A stretch of 64,000 nucleotides of DNA from Nocardioides szechwanensis (GCF_900103935.1 NZ_FNIC01000008.1:124001-188000); one strand, 5' to 3'. Shown: positions 9,801 to 18,487, counted from the stretch's first letter. The notes: generated by a model not told the origin, from the sequence alone. Numbers and translations are program-made.

Positions 9801-10029
9801 CGGCGGCCTTGCGGGAGAACGTCAGCGCCAGGATCTGGTCGGGCCGCGCACCCTCCTCGACGCGCCGGACGATCGCCTCGACCAGCGTCGTGGTCTTGCC
9901 GGTGCCGGGGCCGGCCAGGACCAGCAGCGGACCGCCCGGGTGGTCGACCACCCGCCGCTGCTGCTCGTCGAGGACCGGGACGTCGACGGCGGTCTCCGGC
10001 CGCACGAGGTGGTAGGTCGACGCGGTCAC
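6844..10029 (-). CDS. adnA: AdnA: helicase-nuclease subunit of the AdnAB recombination motor
   Basis: A 1061-residue UvrD-like helicase with a C-terminal nuclease. The Walker A sequence LAGPGTGKTT is at residues 39-47, then VFVDEYQDTDP, DPDQSIYGFRGADV, AVRLLTAHRSKGLEW and STRARQRL. The nuclease site is VVDLKTGKY. One cysteine in LLTCPAQWF and three in CERCSFQPIC match the 4Fe-4S-clamped nuclease of AddB/AdnA. It partners with AdnB in ATP-driven end resection. I preferred the GTG with GAGGTG upstream; an ATG eight codons further upstream would add MGCDEVVL. It is divergent from the TIGR03086-type gene. Co-transcription with adnB is supported by the four-base overlap. Confidence 0.95.
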   Translation of the reverse strand: MTASTYHLVRPETAVDVPVLDEQQRRVVDHPGGPLLVLAGPGTGKTTTLVEAIVRRVEEGARPDQILALTFSRKAAEQLRDRVTARLGRTMQTTLSSTFHSFAYGLVRRFSPADLYAAPLRLLSAPEQDVVLQELLTDAPESVRWPDALREAVGTRGFAREVQAVIGRARERGLDPDQLVDLGRREQVPELEAAGLFLQQYLDILGDQSAIDYPDLIARGVIEAERHRDVLRAQLRHVFVDEYQDTDPSQVALLRALAGDGRDLTVVGDPDQSIYGFRGADVRGILDFPAEFRTRDGEPADVVALGTTRRFGSRLLTASRTIAASISVSGSIPAEQYAAFRHPEPAPNDLGPGVVEVLTFDTARAETENVADLLRRAHLEDGIGWSDMAVLVRSGRSSIPQLRRSLTAAGVPVEVASDDTPLVREPAVVPLLATLSVIVDAEVDDPTADDFVGADRVEGLLTSPLGGLDATDVRALTRALRAREPGARARDLVRRAVLDATMLDGVEGEAARRAARLAALVREGRAALADGATVEEVLWIVWEGSDWGRRLRGATQTGGPGARLAHRDLDAICALFDNAAKAEEQKGHTSVSSFLATLRAQEIPGDTLADRGVRGEAVRLLTAHRSKGLEWRLVVVAHVQEGAWPDLRRRDSLLGADRIGRDEILPPLSRRAMLAEERRLFYVASTRARQRLVVTAVKSPDDDGEQPSRFLDELGRPPVHRIGRPPRPLSMAGLVSELRRTLADPAQPEPLRKAAARRLRALAATDVHGRPVAPQADPVTWWGLRAPTRAERPVRPAEEPLTLSASALDGLLTCPAQWFLTREAGGEVVSSASQGFGKIVHAVAERIAKREVPLDADLMALVDEVWGRMEFRTPWSSDREREAVAQVLGRFVAWHAQPDARTVIAVEPKMRAEVRLPDGQVVRLHGYADRLELDEDGRVVVVDLKTGKYAPTGPEVVRHSQLGLYQLAVDHGAADEHVPDRDGPLSCGGAELVQLRGGDTLPKVQHQPPPAAGEPRLVEEQLMQAAATLRSEEFVARPGKHCERCSFQPICPDKASGSVLS

Positions 10030-10083
10030 GAGCACCACCTCATCACACCCCACCGACAGCCGGGATGCGCCCCGAAATGCGCG

Positions 10084-10089
10084 TAGCGT
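10084..10089 (+). promoter_or_regulatory. TAGCGT -10 box of the TIGR03086-family gene
   Basis: TAGCGT ends 20 bases before the start codon and is followed by a strong GGAGGAGGAGG ribosome binding site. The same hexamer recurs as the likely -10 of the genes at 20784 and 29213. Confidence 0.45.
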
Positions 10090-10109
10090 GGGAGGAGGAG
10101 GTAACGACC

Positions 10110-10667
10110 ATGACCAGTCCCTACGAAGCCGTCGTGGTGCTCTCCCGGGCCCTCGACCAGGCCGGCGACGTGCTCGCCGCCGTCCACCCCGACCAGCACT
10201 CGCAACCGACGCCGTGCCAAGGCTGGGACGTCGAACGGCTGATCCGCCACCTCGTGGCGACGCCGGGCAAGTTCGCCGCGATGGTGCGCGGCGAGCAGCC
10301 CGACTGGGCCACCGACCCGCCGGTCGCCGGCGACCCTGCGGCGGCCTTCCGGACCGCGGCCGACGACCTGATCCACCTGTGGCACCAGCAGGGCGACGCC
10401 ACCGACGAACGCGCGGCCGACATGCAGACCGCCGAGCTCGCCGTCCACACCTGGGACCTCGCCCGGGCCACCGGCCAGTCGGCCGAGCTCGACGAGAGCG
10501 TCGCCGACCGTGGCCTGGCGCTGATGGCCGACGGCCTCACCCCCGACAACCGCGGCGACGCCTTCGCCGAGGAGGTCGAGGCCCCCGACGACGCCCCCGT
10601 CTACCACCGCCTGGCGGCCTTCTCCGGTCGCCGGCTCGACGACGCCTGGCTCGACGGCACCGCCTGA
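10110..10667 (+). CDS. TIGR03086/DinB-like maleylpyruvate-isomerase-fold protein
   Basis: A 185-residue four-helix DinB-like protein of the TIGR03086/mycothiol-dependent maleylpyruvate isomerase N-terminal family. Typical features are PTPCQGWDVERLIRHLV near residue 32, which carries the first metal-binding histidine, and AELAVHTWDLARATGQ near residue 110, which carries the downstream histidine and the HxWD signature. Such proteins bind a divalent metal; some use mycothiol, but no reaction is known for most. The ATG has an excellent ribosome binding site nine bases upstream. It is monocistronic, divergent from adnA and convergent with the ring-opening amidohydrolase gene. Confidence 0.8.
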   Translation: MTSPYEAVVVLSRALDQAGDVLAAVHPDQHSQPTPCQGWDVERLIRHLVATPGKFAAMVRGEQPDWATDPPVAGDPAAAFRTAADDLIHLWHQQGDATDERAADMQTAELAVHTWDLARATGQSAELDESVADRGLALMADGLTPDNRGDAFAEEVEAPDDAPVYHRLAAFSGRRLDDAWLDGTA

Positions 10668-10692
10668 CGACGTACGCCGGACGGGCCGCGAA

Positions 10693-11796
10693 TCAGCCCA
10701 GGTCGACGATCGCGGCGACCGGGCCGCCGCCGTCGGGACCCTGGTGGGCGGCCGACACGGAGACGAAGACCGCGGGGTCGCCGGTGACGGCTGCGGTGAC
10801 GCCACCGACGGCGGCCTTGATCTGGCGGTGCCAGTGGACGTCGGAGTCGTCGAGCATGGCGTTACGTCGTCCTCGGACCTGGCCGTCCTGGGAGACCTCG
10901 CACTTGAGGAAGACGTTGACCAGGCGGCCGTCGAGGTCCTCGGTGCGCGGGCGGTCCGGCAGCTCGAGGCCGGCGGAGCGGATCGCCTCCCAGATGCCGT
11001 CGGCGTCCAGCGCGTCCTTCATCACCGAGTGGCCGACGCGGTAGCGGCCGCCGACACCGCGGGCGTTGCCGACCACGACCACCTGCGCCTGGTCGAGCTC
11101 GACGCCCGACGAGCACGACGCGACCGCCGAGAAGAGCGAGCGGTCGTGCATGACGTCGGCGTCGGTCGGCATGTCGATCTCGCCGAGGGCGACGGCGATG
11201 CCGAGCGCCGTACAGCCGTTGGAGAGGTCCATCGACTCGTGGGTGTGCTCGGTCCACACGGTCTTCCCGCGCGACTTGGCGTCGCGGATCGTGTGCACGG
11301 TCAGCAGGGGCGTCTTGGTCTGCACGTAGTGGACGTCGGCCACGTCGGTGATGCCCGCGCGCTCCATCGCGACCTTCACGGCCTCGGCGACCTTGGACAC
11401 CATGGCGACGCGACCGATGTCCTCGGGCATGAGCACCTCGCTCATCGCGAAGCCGACGGTCAGCCGCGGCTCGTCGGTCGGCTCGACCTCGCCGTCGGGC
11501 ACGGTCGCGAAGATCGTCGCGTGCGGGCTGATCACGCCGTCGGTGCCGCCGGACCACACGATCGGGACCTGCTTGACCTGGTCTGCGGGGGCGCCCTTTT
11601 CGATGAGCACCTCGCGGAACGCCCGGTCGCTGATGATCCGGGTGTAGTCGTTGACGCCGCCGTTGCCCTCGGTCTTGCCGATGATCGCGATCACGCGGTC
11701 GGCGGCCATCACCCCGTCGTCGATCAGCTTCGCGAGCTCGCTCGCGTCGGCGACGGAGTGGATCGGGACCTTGCGGACTTCGATGGCGGAAGGCAT
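10693..11796 (-). CDS. ring-opening amidohydrolase (cyanuric acid hydrolase / barbiturase family)
   Basis: A 367-residue member of the AtzD/TrzD/barbiturase family, built of three repeats that each give a Lys-Ser pair. The lysines are in [21 protein letters not shown] and NVFLKCEVS; the serines are in [22 protein letters not shown] and [17 protein letters not shown]. These enzymes hydrolyse cyanuric acid to carboxybiuret or barbiturate to ureidomalonate. A cytosolic location is expected. Sequence alone does not separate the two activities; the uracil/xanthine permease and CoxMSL hydroxylase nearby favour barbiturase. It lies 31 bases after carbamate kinase, probably in one operon, with AAGGA eight bases before the ATG. 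Confidence 0.9.
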   Translation of the reverse strand: MPSAIEVRKVPIHSVADASELAKLIDDGVMAADRVIAIIGKTEGNGGVNDYTRIISDRAFREVLIEKGAPADQVKQVPIVWSGGTDGVISPHATIFATVPDGEVEPTDEPRLTVGFAMSEVLMPEDIGRVAMVSKVAEAVKVAMERAGITDVADVHYVQTKTPLLTVHTIRDAKSRGKTVWTEHTHESMDLSNGCTALGIAVALGEIDMPTDADVMHDRSLFSAVASCSSGVELDQAQVVVVGNARGVGGRYRVGHSVMKDALDADGIWEAIRSAGLELPDRPRTEDLDGRLVNVFLKCEVSQDGQVRGRRNAMLDDSDVHWHRQIKAAVGGVTAAVTGDPAVFVSVSAAHQGPDGGGPVAAIVDLG

Positions 11797-11827
11797 ATGG
11801 GGTGTCCTTTCGGGACCTACGCGGGCC

Positions 11828-12781
11828 CTAGATGGGCACTGCGGATGGTGTGACGACCGTGCCGGCTCCACCGTCCACGGCGGAGATGATGTTGTCCAGA
11901 CTGGTGATCACACCACGTCTGCCGGTGCGCTCGACGAAGCGGCACACCGCGTCGACCTTCGGCCCCATCGAGCCGCTGGCGAAGTGGCCCTCGTCGGCGT
12001 AGCCGCGCAGCTCCGCCACGGTGACCTCGCCCAGCTGCTCGGCATCCGGCGTGCCGTAGCGCAGCACCGCATGGGGCACGTCGGTCGCGATGATGAGTAC
12101 GTCGGCACCCACCGTCTCGGCGAGCAGCGCGGCACCGAGGTCCTTGTCGATGACCGCCTCGACCCCGCGCAGCCTGCTCCCGTCGGCCCCGTCCCGGACG
12201 ACCGGGATCCCGCCGCCGCCGTTGGCGACGACCACGAACCCCGCCTCGATCAGGGCCTGCGCGGCCGGCGCGTCGAGGATCTCGACCGGCTCCGGGGAGG
12301 CGACCAAGCGGCGCCAGCCCTTCTCGCCGCGGTCCTCCCAGACCTCGCCGTGCTCGACCAGCACCGCCGCCTCCCCGGCCGGCAGGAAGCGCCCGATCGG
12401 CTTCGTCGGCGTCGTGAAGCCGGCGTCGTCGCCGTCGACGAGTGTGCGCGTCACCACGGTCGCCGTACGACGGTCGACGCCACGCGCCGCGAGGGCGGCG
12501 TCGAGGGCGTTCATGAGCACGAACCCCAGCGTGGCCTGGGTCTGCGCGCCGCACCAGTCGAGCGGGACGGGCGGCACGACCGCGGCAGCGAGCTCGTTCT
12601 TGACCAGCAGGTTGCCGACCTGGGGGCCGTTGCCGTGCGTGATCACGACCTCCCAGTCGGCCGCGATCAGCCCGGCGACGGCCCCGGCCGCCACCTCGGC
12701 GGCGGCGATCTGGTCCTCCGGGCGCGCGCGCCCCTCGGCGTTGGTCATGGCGTTGCCACCGAGTGCGAGCAGGACCCTCAT
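11828..12781 (-). CDS. arcC: carbamate kinase
   Basis: A 317-residue amino-acid-kinase-fold enzyme. ALGGNAM near the N-terminus, [11 protein letters not shown] near residue 50, the long [12 protein letters not shown] motif, [13 protein letters not shown] and [11 protein letters not shown] are all diagnostic of carbamate kinase. It transfers phosphate between carbamoyl phosphate and ADP; in catabolic clusters it yields ATP, CO2 and ammonia. It sits between a GNAT-cupin gene (19 bases upstream) and the ring-opening amidohydrolase. There is no arginine deiminase or ornithine transcarbamylase here. The FdrA/YlbE/YlbF-type transcarbamylase 17 kb away is therefore the likeliest source of its carbamoyl phosphate (inference). 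Confidence 0.95.
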   Translation of the reverse strand: MRVLLALGGNAMTNAEGRARPEDQIAAAEVAAGAVAGLIAADWEVVITHGNGPQVGNLLVKNELAAAVVPPVPLDWCGAQTQATLGFVLMNALDAALAARGVDRRTATVVTRTLVDGDDAGFTTPTKPIGRFLPAGEAAVLVEHGEVWEDRGEKGWRRLVASPEPVEILDAPAAQALIEAGFVVVANGGGGIPVVRDGADGSRLRGVEAVIDKDLGAALLAETVGADVLIIATDVPHAVLRYGTPDAEQLGEVTVAELRGYADEGHFASGSMGPKVDAVCRFVERTGRRGVITSLDNIISAVDGGAGTVVTPSAVPI

Positions 12782-12800
12782 GTCGCGACCCTAGTCCGGC

Positions 12801-13688
12801 TCACTCGGCCAGCTCGAAGTCGGCGAAGTCGAAGCCGGGCGAGACCAGGCAGCTCACGAGCGCGTCCGCGTTGCCGGGGACAGTGCGTTGCCAGACACCT
12901 GATGGCACGTGCGCCTGTGGGTGGTCGAGGTCGACCCTGCTCGTCGTGGCCGCGGCCGTCTCCGGCGCCGGCCCGTAGCCGCCGAGCTCGAGCGTGACCG
13001 CGCCGGTGTGCGCGAGCCACAGCTCGTCGGACGACACCCGGTGCCAGGCCGACGACTCCCCCGCGGGCAGCAGGAAGTAGATCAGCGTGGCGGTCGGCCG
13101 CTCCCTGCCGTCGGGCAGCGTGACCGTGACCGGCGAGGCCCACGTCTGGCGGTACCAGCCGCCTTCGGGGTGCGGCTCCAGGTCCAGCGCCTCGGCCAGC
13201 GGCGGCCGCGCGACCCGGCGTACGTAGCGGTGGTTGGGGACGACAATCGGGCCGTCCGGACCCTCGGCGGCGTAGTCGAACAGCCCCTCATCGACCCAGC
13301 CCTCGCGCTCGTAGAACCGCCGGGCCCGCGCGTTGCCCGCAGCCGCGGCCAGCCAGGCCTGGTCGTGCCCGGACTCGCGCACGAGACTCAGCCCCTCGGC
13401 CATCAGCTCCTGCGCGACGCCGGCGCCCCGGTGCTCGCCGGCCACGAAGACCTGCTCCAGCTCGGCGTCGTGGACCACGACGAACCCGGCGATCTCGCCC
13501 GCGACCACCGCGACTCTCGTCTGCGGGACCCGCTCGGCGGCGCGCTCGCGGAACGACTCGGTCGTGCGTACGGCGGTCAGCTCGTCGGGCACGTGCCCGT
13601 CGTGGCCGTCGTGCCACCCACGCTCCCAGATCTCGGCGATCGTCTCGACGTCGTCGTCCGTCGCTGGACGCACCACCGGCTCGCTCAT
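12801..13688 (-). CDS. GNAT acetyltransferase fused to a DUF985 cupin
   Basis: A 295-residue two-domain protein. Residues 1-155 form a GNAT fold, with the acetyl-CoA loop seen as VAGEHRGAGVAQELM and the terminal NARARRFYEREGW. Residues 165-295 form a DUF985-type cupin: LEPHPEGGWYRQTW, the YFLLPAGESSAWHRV metal/ligand strand, DELWLAHTG and VSPGFDFADFELAE. DUF985 proteins are usually stand-alone, so the fusion is unusual. Neither substrate is known. It is upstream of arcC and the amidohydrolase on the same strand and may head that operon. The two domains read through without a frameshift in one frame. Confidence 0.85.
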   Translation of the reverse strand: MSEPVVRPATDDDVETIAEIWERGWHDGHDGHVPDELTAVRTTESFRERAAERVPQTRVAVVAGEIAGFVVVHDAELEQVFVAGEHRGAGVAQELMAEGLSLVRESGHDQAWLAAAAGNARARRFYEREGWVDEGLFDYAAEGPDGPIVVPNHRYVRRVARPPLAEALDLEPHPEGGWYRQTWASPVTVTLPDGRERPTATLIYFLLPAGESSAWHRVSSDELWLAHTGAVTLELGGYGPAPETAAATTSRVDLDHPQAHVPSGVWQRTVPGNADALVSCLVSPGFDFADFELAE

Positions 13689-13710
13689 GGCGACGAACCT
13701 AGCCCCGACG

Positions 13711-13744
13711 CGCTGACCCGTCGCAAACTTGCGACGGGTCAGCG
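13711..13744. repeat. variant palindromic element (type B)
   Basis: A perfect inverted repeat with arms CGCTGACCCGTCGCAA and TTGCGACGGGTCAGCG around AC. It has the same length, same core GACCCG and same central AAACTT as the elements inside hyuA, coxG and fdrA. It differs at several positions in both arms with matching compensatory changes. It lies 60 bases downstream of the NmrA-like gene and 23 bases upstream of the GNAT-cupin start, so it could also terminate transcription. Confidence 0.7.
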
Positions 13745-13803
13745 CGGATTGGCGAGAGCCTGCGACGGGTCGACTGTCGAGGGCGGCCGGTGGCAGCGGT
13801 GAG

Positions 13804-14487
13804 CTAGGGGCGGTCCGCGAGCAGCGCGCGCAGCGGCAGCGTGCCCACCGGCAGGCCGTGCCGGTCGTAGTAGGCGAACATCGCGGTCAGCCACGGATGG
13901 CTGCCCGGGTCGGCGACCCGCTCGGCCGTGAGCCCCTGCTCCGCGGCGAGCTCGCGGACCGTCGCCTGCCGGCTCGCCAGCTCGTACGTCGCTCCGGTGT
14001 GACCGTCGCCGAGCAGCACCGTCGCCGCGGCCGCACCGAGGTCGGACAGGTCGAGGAACCCGAACGGCACGTCGACGTCGTACGGCACCCCGACGACAGG
14101 ACCACGCAGGTCGAGGTTCTGGAGGTAGGCGCCGGGCTGGAGGATCGTCCACGCCAGCCCCGACCGCCGGACCAGGTCCTCGGAGACCGCCTTGCCCAGG
14201 TGGTGCGGCATCTCCGGGACGTAGGGCGAGGCCACCGAGTGGTAGACCAGCCGCCCCACGGCGGCGGTGCGCGCAGCGGCGATCGTCTCGGCGACGTACG
14301 CCGGCTCCTCGGGATGCAGGTTGGGCGCGATCACGTAGACCGCCGCACAGTCGGCGAGCGCACCCGCCAGGTCGTCGCGGTCCGCGCGGCCGAGGGCGAC
14401 CGCGGACGCACCACGGCCGACGAGCACCTCGACCACCGCACGCCCGGTCTTGCCATGGCCACCCACGACCGCCACCCGGGCCGACAT
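13804..14487 (-). CDS. NmrA-like NAD(P)-binding protein (atypical SDR)
   Basis: A 227-residue Rossmann protein with the N-terminal nucleotide motif VAVVGGHGKTGRAVVEVL and the atypical SDR features VYHSVASPYVPEMPHHLGKAVSEDLVRRSGLAWTILQPGAYLQNL. It belongs to the NmrA/SDR-a5-like group, which can be NAD(P)H-dependent reductases or redox sensors. The usual Tyr-X3-Lys catalytic pair is not evident, as is common in this group. Its ATG overlaps the hyuB stop (TGATG), so it is the last gene of a probable GNAT-plsC-hyuA-hyuB-SDR operon. No specific reaction can be assigned. Confidence 0.82.
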   Translation of the reverse strand: MSARVAVVGGHGKTGRAVVEVLVGRGASAVALGRADRDDLAGALADCAAVYVIAPNLHPEEPAYVAETIAAARTAAVGRLVYHSVASPYVPEMPHHLGKAVSEDLVRRSGLAWTILQPGAYLQNLDLRGPVVGVPYDVDVPFGFLDLSDLGAAAATVLLGDGHTGATYELASRQATVRELAAEQGLTAERVADPGSHPWLTAMFAYYDRHGLPVGTLPLRALLADRP

Positions 14488-16403
14488 CAGAGCAGGTCGA
14501 CCTGCGCGTGGGACGCCCCACCGGCCAGCCGCGCGTAGCCGGGCCCGCGGTCGAAGAACGCCTCGCTGGCTGCCGGACGCGCCGCCCGCTCGGCCGCGGT
14601 CGCCGCCTCGTCGTACCCGAGGTCATCGCCGGAGCCCGTCAGCACCACGCCGTACGACGTCAGCGCCGCGGCGGGCGAGACCTTGTGCCAGCGCACGTCG
14701 CGTACGACGAGGGCCGGGTCACGCTCCAGTGGGTCACCCCAGCCGCCGCCACCCGTGGTGCGGATCCGGATCAGCTCGCCGGCCCTGACCGGCTCGGCGT
14801 CGGCCAGTGCGTCGACCTCCCGCTCGGCCGGGCCGCCGGGGTCGATCACGACCGAGAACGGCTGCCCCGCGAGCCCACCCCGCACGCCCCAGCAGGCCAG
14901 GATCGACCGGTCGGCGATGGACATGAAGTGGCCGTCCTTGAGCATCCGGATCTGCTTCTCGTAGCCCAGGCCGCCGCGGAACTGCCCGGCGCCACCGCTG
15001 TCGACCGCGAGCGACAGCGCCTCCACCCGGAACGGGAAGCGCGCCTCGGTGAACTCGCTCGGCAGGTTGCGCGAGTCGGGCACGACGTGGATGGTGTCCT
15101 CGCCGTCGGCGTAGTAGCGCCCACCGGAGCCACCACCGAGCACCTCGCGCATCAGGTAGGGCAGCCCGTTGAGGTCGTCGCCGTAGACGCCGGTGTAGCG
15201 GATCGTCTCCTGGTCGGCCGGCATCCGCCCGTCGACCGCCTTGGCGAGCACGCCGGCGAGCACGCCGAGCAGCCGCAGGATCACGAACGTCCGCGCGTTG
15301 GTCGGCGCCGGGAAGACCGGCGTCAGCAGCGTGCCCGGCTCGGGGAAGCGCATCTCGATCAGCGGCACGATGCCCTCGTTGACGTCGAGCTCGGCCATCC
15401 GTTCCGGCGACTCGGCGAGGTTGCGCAGGATCGGCGCCAGCCACTTCTTGAGGAACACCCCGTCGCTGTAGTCGCCGCAGTGGTTGATCGGCCCCTTGGC
15501 CTGCGGCGACGTGCCGTCGAAGTCGAGGATGATCCGCTCGCCGTCCGGGTCGTCGGCGGCGGTGCGGGTCAGCGTGATCCGCTGCGTGTGCAGCTGCGGC
15601 TCGTCGACGCCGTCGTGCTCAGCGTAGTCCTCCCAGACCCAGCTGCCCACGGGGATCTGGCTCAGGATCTCGCGGCGGTACGTTGTGGTCGTGCGGTCGA
15701 TGATCGCGTCGAAGCAGGACTCGACCACGTCCACGCCGTACCGGTCGAAGAGCTCGCCGAGCCGCCCCGCCCCCATCAGGCAGGCCGAGCACTCGGCGTC
15801 GAGGTCGGCCGCGAGCGACTCGGGCATCCGGCTGTTGCGCGTCATGATCGCGAGCGCCGCCCGGTTGGGCACGCCGGCTTCCCAGAGCTTGATCGGCGGC
15901 ACCATCAGGCCCTCGGCGAAGACGCTGGTCGCGTTGCTGGGCATCGAGCCGGGTACGGCGCCGCCGATGTCGTCGTGGTGCCCGAAGGCCTGCACGAACG
16001 CCACCACCTTCTGTGCGCCACCGACGGTCGCGAAGACCGGCACGGTCACGCACAGGTCGGGCAGGTGCCCGATGCCGCCCTCGGAGCGGTAGACGTCGTT
16101 GTGGAAGAACACGTCGCCCGGCTGCATCTCCTCGAGCGGGAAGTCGCGCGCGATCGGGTGCACCAGTGCGGAGTAGGAGCGGCCGGTGAGCTTGCGCAGC
16201 AGCCGGTCGTGGATGCCGGCGCGGAAGTCGTGGGCGTCGCGGATCATCGGACTCCGCGACGTGCGACCGATGGCGGTCTCGACCTCCATCTCCACGCTGG
16301 CCAGGGATCCCTGCACGATCTCGACCAGCACCGGGTCGGCGCTCGCGCCGGCGTCGTCGGTCAGGCTCCCGAACGGGAACTGGGTCGGCGCTCGCCTGCT
16401 CAT
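14487..16403 (-). CDS. hyuB: HyuB-type subunit of hydantoinase/oxoprolinase family enzyme
   Basis: A 638-residue hydantoinase B/oxoprolinase/acetone carboxylase-alpha family protein. The N-terminal DPVLVEIVQGSLASVEMEVE and the SRSPMIRDAHDFRAGI block are typical, as are GDVFFHNDVYRSEGG, HLPDLCVTVPVF, AFGHHDDIGGAVPGSM and the C-terminal VRAGELIRIRTTGGGGWGDP signature. With HyuA it forms ATP-dependent enzymes opening hydantoin or 5-oxoproline rings or carboxylating ketones. The ATG overlaps the hyuA stop (ATGA), fitting a 1:1 complex. A third, small acetone-carboxylase subunit is absent, which argues for the hydrolase branch. The true substrate is unknown. Confidence 0.9.
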   Translation of the reverse strand: MSRRAPTQFPFGSLTDDAGASADPVLVEIVQGSLASVEMEVETAIGRTSRSPMIRDAHDFRAGIHDRLLRKLTGRSYSALVHPIARDFPLEEMQPGDVFFHNDVYRSEGGIGHLPDLCVTVPVFATVGGAQKVVAFVQAFGHHDDIGGAVPGSMPSNATSVFAEGLMVPPIKLWEAGVPNRAALAIMTRNSRMPESLAADLDAECSACLMGAGRLGELFDRYGVDVVESCFDAIIDRTTTTYRREILSQIPVGSWVWEDYAEHDGVDEPQLHTQRITLTRTAADDPDGERIILDFDGTSPQAKGPINHCGDYSDGVFLKKWLAPILRNLAESPERMAELDVNEGIVPLIEMRFPEPGTLLTPVFPAPTNARTFVILRLLGVLAGVLAKAVDGRMPADQETIRYTGVYGDDLNGLPYLMREVLGGGSGGRYYADGEDTIHVVPDSRNLPSEFTEARFPFRVEALSLAVDSGGAGQFRGGLGYEKQIRMLKDGHFMSIADRSILACWGVRGGLAGQPFSVVIDPGGPAEREVDALADAEPVRAGELIRIRTTGGGGWGDPLERDPALVVRDVRWHKVSPAAALTSYGVVLTGSGDDLGYDEAATAAERAARPAASEAFFDRGPGYARLAGGASHAQVDLL

Positions 16404-18487
16404 GCCTGTGCTCCTTCGGCCCGCGTGACGATGATGTTGAGGTACTCGTCGACCCGCGCGGTGAAGCCCGGATGGATCGGCACCGTCGAACCGAACTCCT
16501 CGATGATCACCGGCCCGCTCAGTGCCGCACCCGGCGCGAGGTCGGAGCGCTGGACGATCGGGGCGTCGACGAACCCCTCGGCTGCGTCGAAGCACACCGC
16601 CCTCACGTTGACCCGCCCGAAACTTTCGGGCGGGTCAACGAGGGGGTGGCGTGTGATCTCGGGCCGCTGGATCGGGCCGATGCCGGAGACCCGCAGGTTG
16701 ACCCACTCGACCTGCTGGGTGGGGTCGCAGGAGAAGTCGTAGCCGTAGAGGCCGCGGTGTGCTGCGTGGAAGGCGGCGGCCACGTCGGCGAGCACGGCCA
16801 CGTCGACCACGCCGTCCGGCACCGGGACCCGCACCTCGAAGGCCTGGCCGAAGTAGCGCAGGTCGGCGGTGCGTACGAAATGGTGCTGCTCGGGCGCGAA
16901 GCCCTCCACGGCCAGCGCCTGCGCGGCCTGCGCCGTGAGGTCGTCGTACAGACCGGCCACGGTGGCGGCCTCGACCTGGTCGGCCAGCGCGACGTGGGTC
17001 TGGACGTAGTCGTTCTTGACGTCGACGGTGAGCAGCCCGAACGCCGACACGTTGCCGGGGTTGGGCGGCACCAGCACGGTCGGGATGCCGAGCACGTCCA
17101 TCAGCCGGCACAGCAGCAGCGAGCCGGAGCCGCCGAACGTCGTCAGCGTGAAGTCGCGTACGTCGAGCCCACGCTTGACCGTGACCTGGCGCAGGGCGTT
17201 GGCCTGGTTCCAGGCCGAGATCTCCAGTACGCCGGCCGCGCACGCCTCGGGCGTGAGCCCGAGCCGCTCGGCCAGCTCACGGATGCCTCGGTCCGCGGCC
17301 TCGACGTCCAGCGGGATCTCGCCGCCCAGCAGGTGCGGCGGGATCCGGCCGAGGAAGACATGGGCGTCGGTGATCGTCACGTCCCGGCCACCCTTGCCGT
17401 AGCAGAGTGGCCCCGGGTCGGCGCCCGCCGACTGCGGCCCCACCTTGAGCGTCCCCTCCGGCGACAGCCAGGCGATCGAGCCGCCGCCCGCGCCGACGGT
17501 GACCACGTCGATCATCGGGATCTTCGAGGGGAACGCGCCCACCGAGCCCTCGGTCGTCAGCGTCGGCTCGCCGTGGATCACGACCGACACGTCGGTCGAG
17601 GTGCCGCCGCCGTCGCTGGTCAGCACCTGGTCGAAGCCGGCCACCTTGGCGATCAGCGCAGCACCGAGCGCGCCCGCGGCCGGGCCGGACAGCACCGTCG
17701 TGATCGGCTGGTGCACGACCTCGTCGGCCGACAGCACGCCGCCGTTGGACTTCATCACGTAGAACGGGATCGCCCGGTCGCCGGCGTACTCCCCCAGCCG
17801 CTGCTGGATGTTGGTGACGTACGCCGACAGGCGGGGCTTGACGGCCGCGTCGACGAGGGTGGTCATCGCGCGTTCGTACTCGCGGTACTCGCGCAGCACC
17901 TGGCTGCTGACCGACACCACGCAGTCGGGGTGCTCCTCGGCGAGCACCGCGCGCATGCGCTCCTCGTGCTCGGGGTTGGCATACGAGTGCAGGAAGCACA
18001 CGCCGAGCGTGTTGACGTCGTGGTCGCGGAACCACCGGGCGACCGCACGGGCGCCCTCCTCGTCGAACGACCGGACCTCCGCGCCGGTGACGTCGAGGCG
18101 CCCCTCGACGCCGAGCACCAGGTCGCGCGGGACGATCCGGTCGGGCTTGACCCAGAAGTAGGAGTTGCCGTAGCCGTCGGGCACCGACTGCCGGGCGATC
18201 TCGAGCATCGCCTCGTAGCCGGTGTTGGTCACGAACCCGAGCCGGTCGACCTTGCCCTCGAGCAGCTGGTTGGTCGCGACCGTGGTGCCGTGGCTGACCG
18301 CCGCGATGTCGTCGCCGCCGGCCCCGACCAGCGCCAGAACCTTGTCGATGCCGGCGAGGAACCCGTCGGCCGGGTTGCTCGGCGTCGAGGGGGTCTTGGT
18401 CGTCACCAGCGCCCCCGACTCCTCGTCGAAGGCGACGACATCGGTGAAGGTGCCGCCCGTGTCGATCCCGATCCTGATCCGAGGCAT
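16400..18487 (-). CDS. hyuA: HyuA-type ATP-binding subunit of hydantoinase/oxoprolinase family enzyme
   Basis: A 695-residue protein of the hydantoinase A/oxoprolinase family. The ASKHA-type phosphate loop is IGIDTGGTFTDVV at the N-terminus. It is followed by AVSHGTTVATNQLLEG, SNGGVLSADEV, VLSGPAAGALGA, TSDGGGTSTDVSVV and the C-terminal SGPVIIEEFGSTV. It works with HyuB in ATP-dependent amide-ring opening. Residues about 617-627 (VDPPESFGRVN) are encoded exactly by a 33-bp palindrome. They sit in the variable linker before the conserved RAVCF segment, so the copy looks like an in-frame insertion. The ATG was chosen over an upstream TTG. It follows plsC by 17 bases. Confidence 0.9.
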   Translation of the reverse strand: MPRIRIGIDTGGTFTDVVAFDEESGALVTTKTPSTPSNPADGFLAGIDKVLALVGAGGDDIAAVSHGTTVATNQLLEGKVDRLGFVTNTGYEAMLEIARQSVPDGYGNSYFWVKPDRIVPRDLVLGVEGRLDVTGAEVRSFDEEGARAVARWFRDHDVNTLGVCFLHSYANPEHEERMRAVLAEEHPDCVVSVSSQVLREYREYERAMTTLVDAAVKPRLSAYVTNIQQRLGEYAGDRAIPFYVMKSNGGVLSADEVVHQPITTVLSGPAAGALGAALIAKVAGFDQVLTSDGGGTSTDVSVVIHGEPTLTTEGSVGAFPSKIPMIDVVTVGAGGGSIAWLSPEGTLKVGPQSAGADPGPLCYGKGGRDVTITDAHVFLGRIPPHLLGGEIPLDVEAADRGIRELAERLGLTPEACAAGVLEISAWNQANALRQVTVKRGLDVRDFTLTTFGGSGSLLLCRLMDVLGIPTVLVPPNPGNVSAFGLLTVDVKNDYVQTHVALADQVEAATVAGLYDDLTAQAAQALAVEGFAPEQHHFVRTADLRYFGQAFEVRVPVPDGVVDVAVLADVAAAFHAAHRGLYGYDFSCDPTQQVEWVNLRVSGIGPIQRPEITRHPLVDPPESFGRVNVRAVCFDAAEGFVDAPIVQRSDLAPGAALSGPVIIEEFGSTVPIHPGFTARVDEYLNIIVTRAEGAQA
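16606..16640. repeat. palindromic element inserted in frame in hyuA
   Basis: A 35-bp perfect palindrome apart from its single central base: arm CGTTGACCCGCCCGAAA, its reverse complement, and C between them. It reads through hyuA without a stop as VDPPESFGRVN. The same 33-bp core occurs in coxG and fdrA. Confidence 0.9.
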
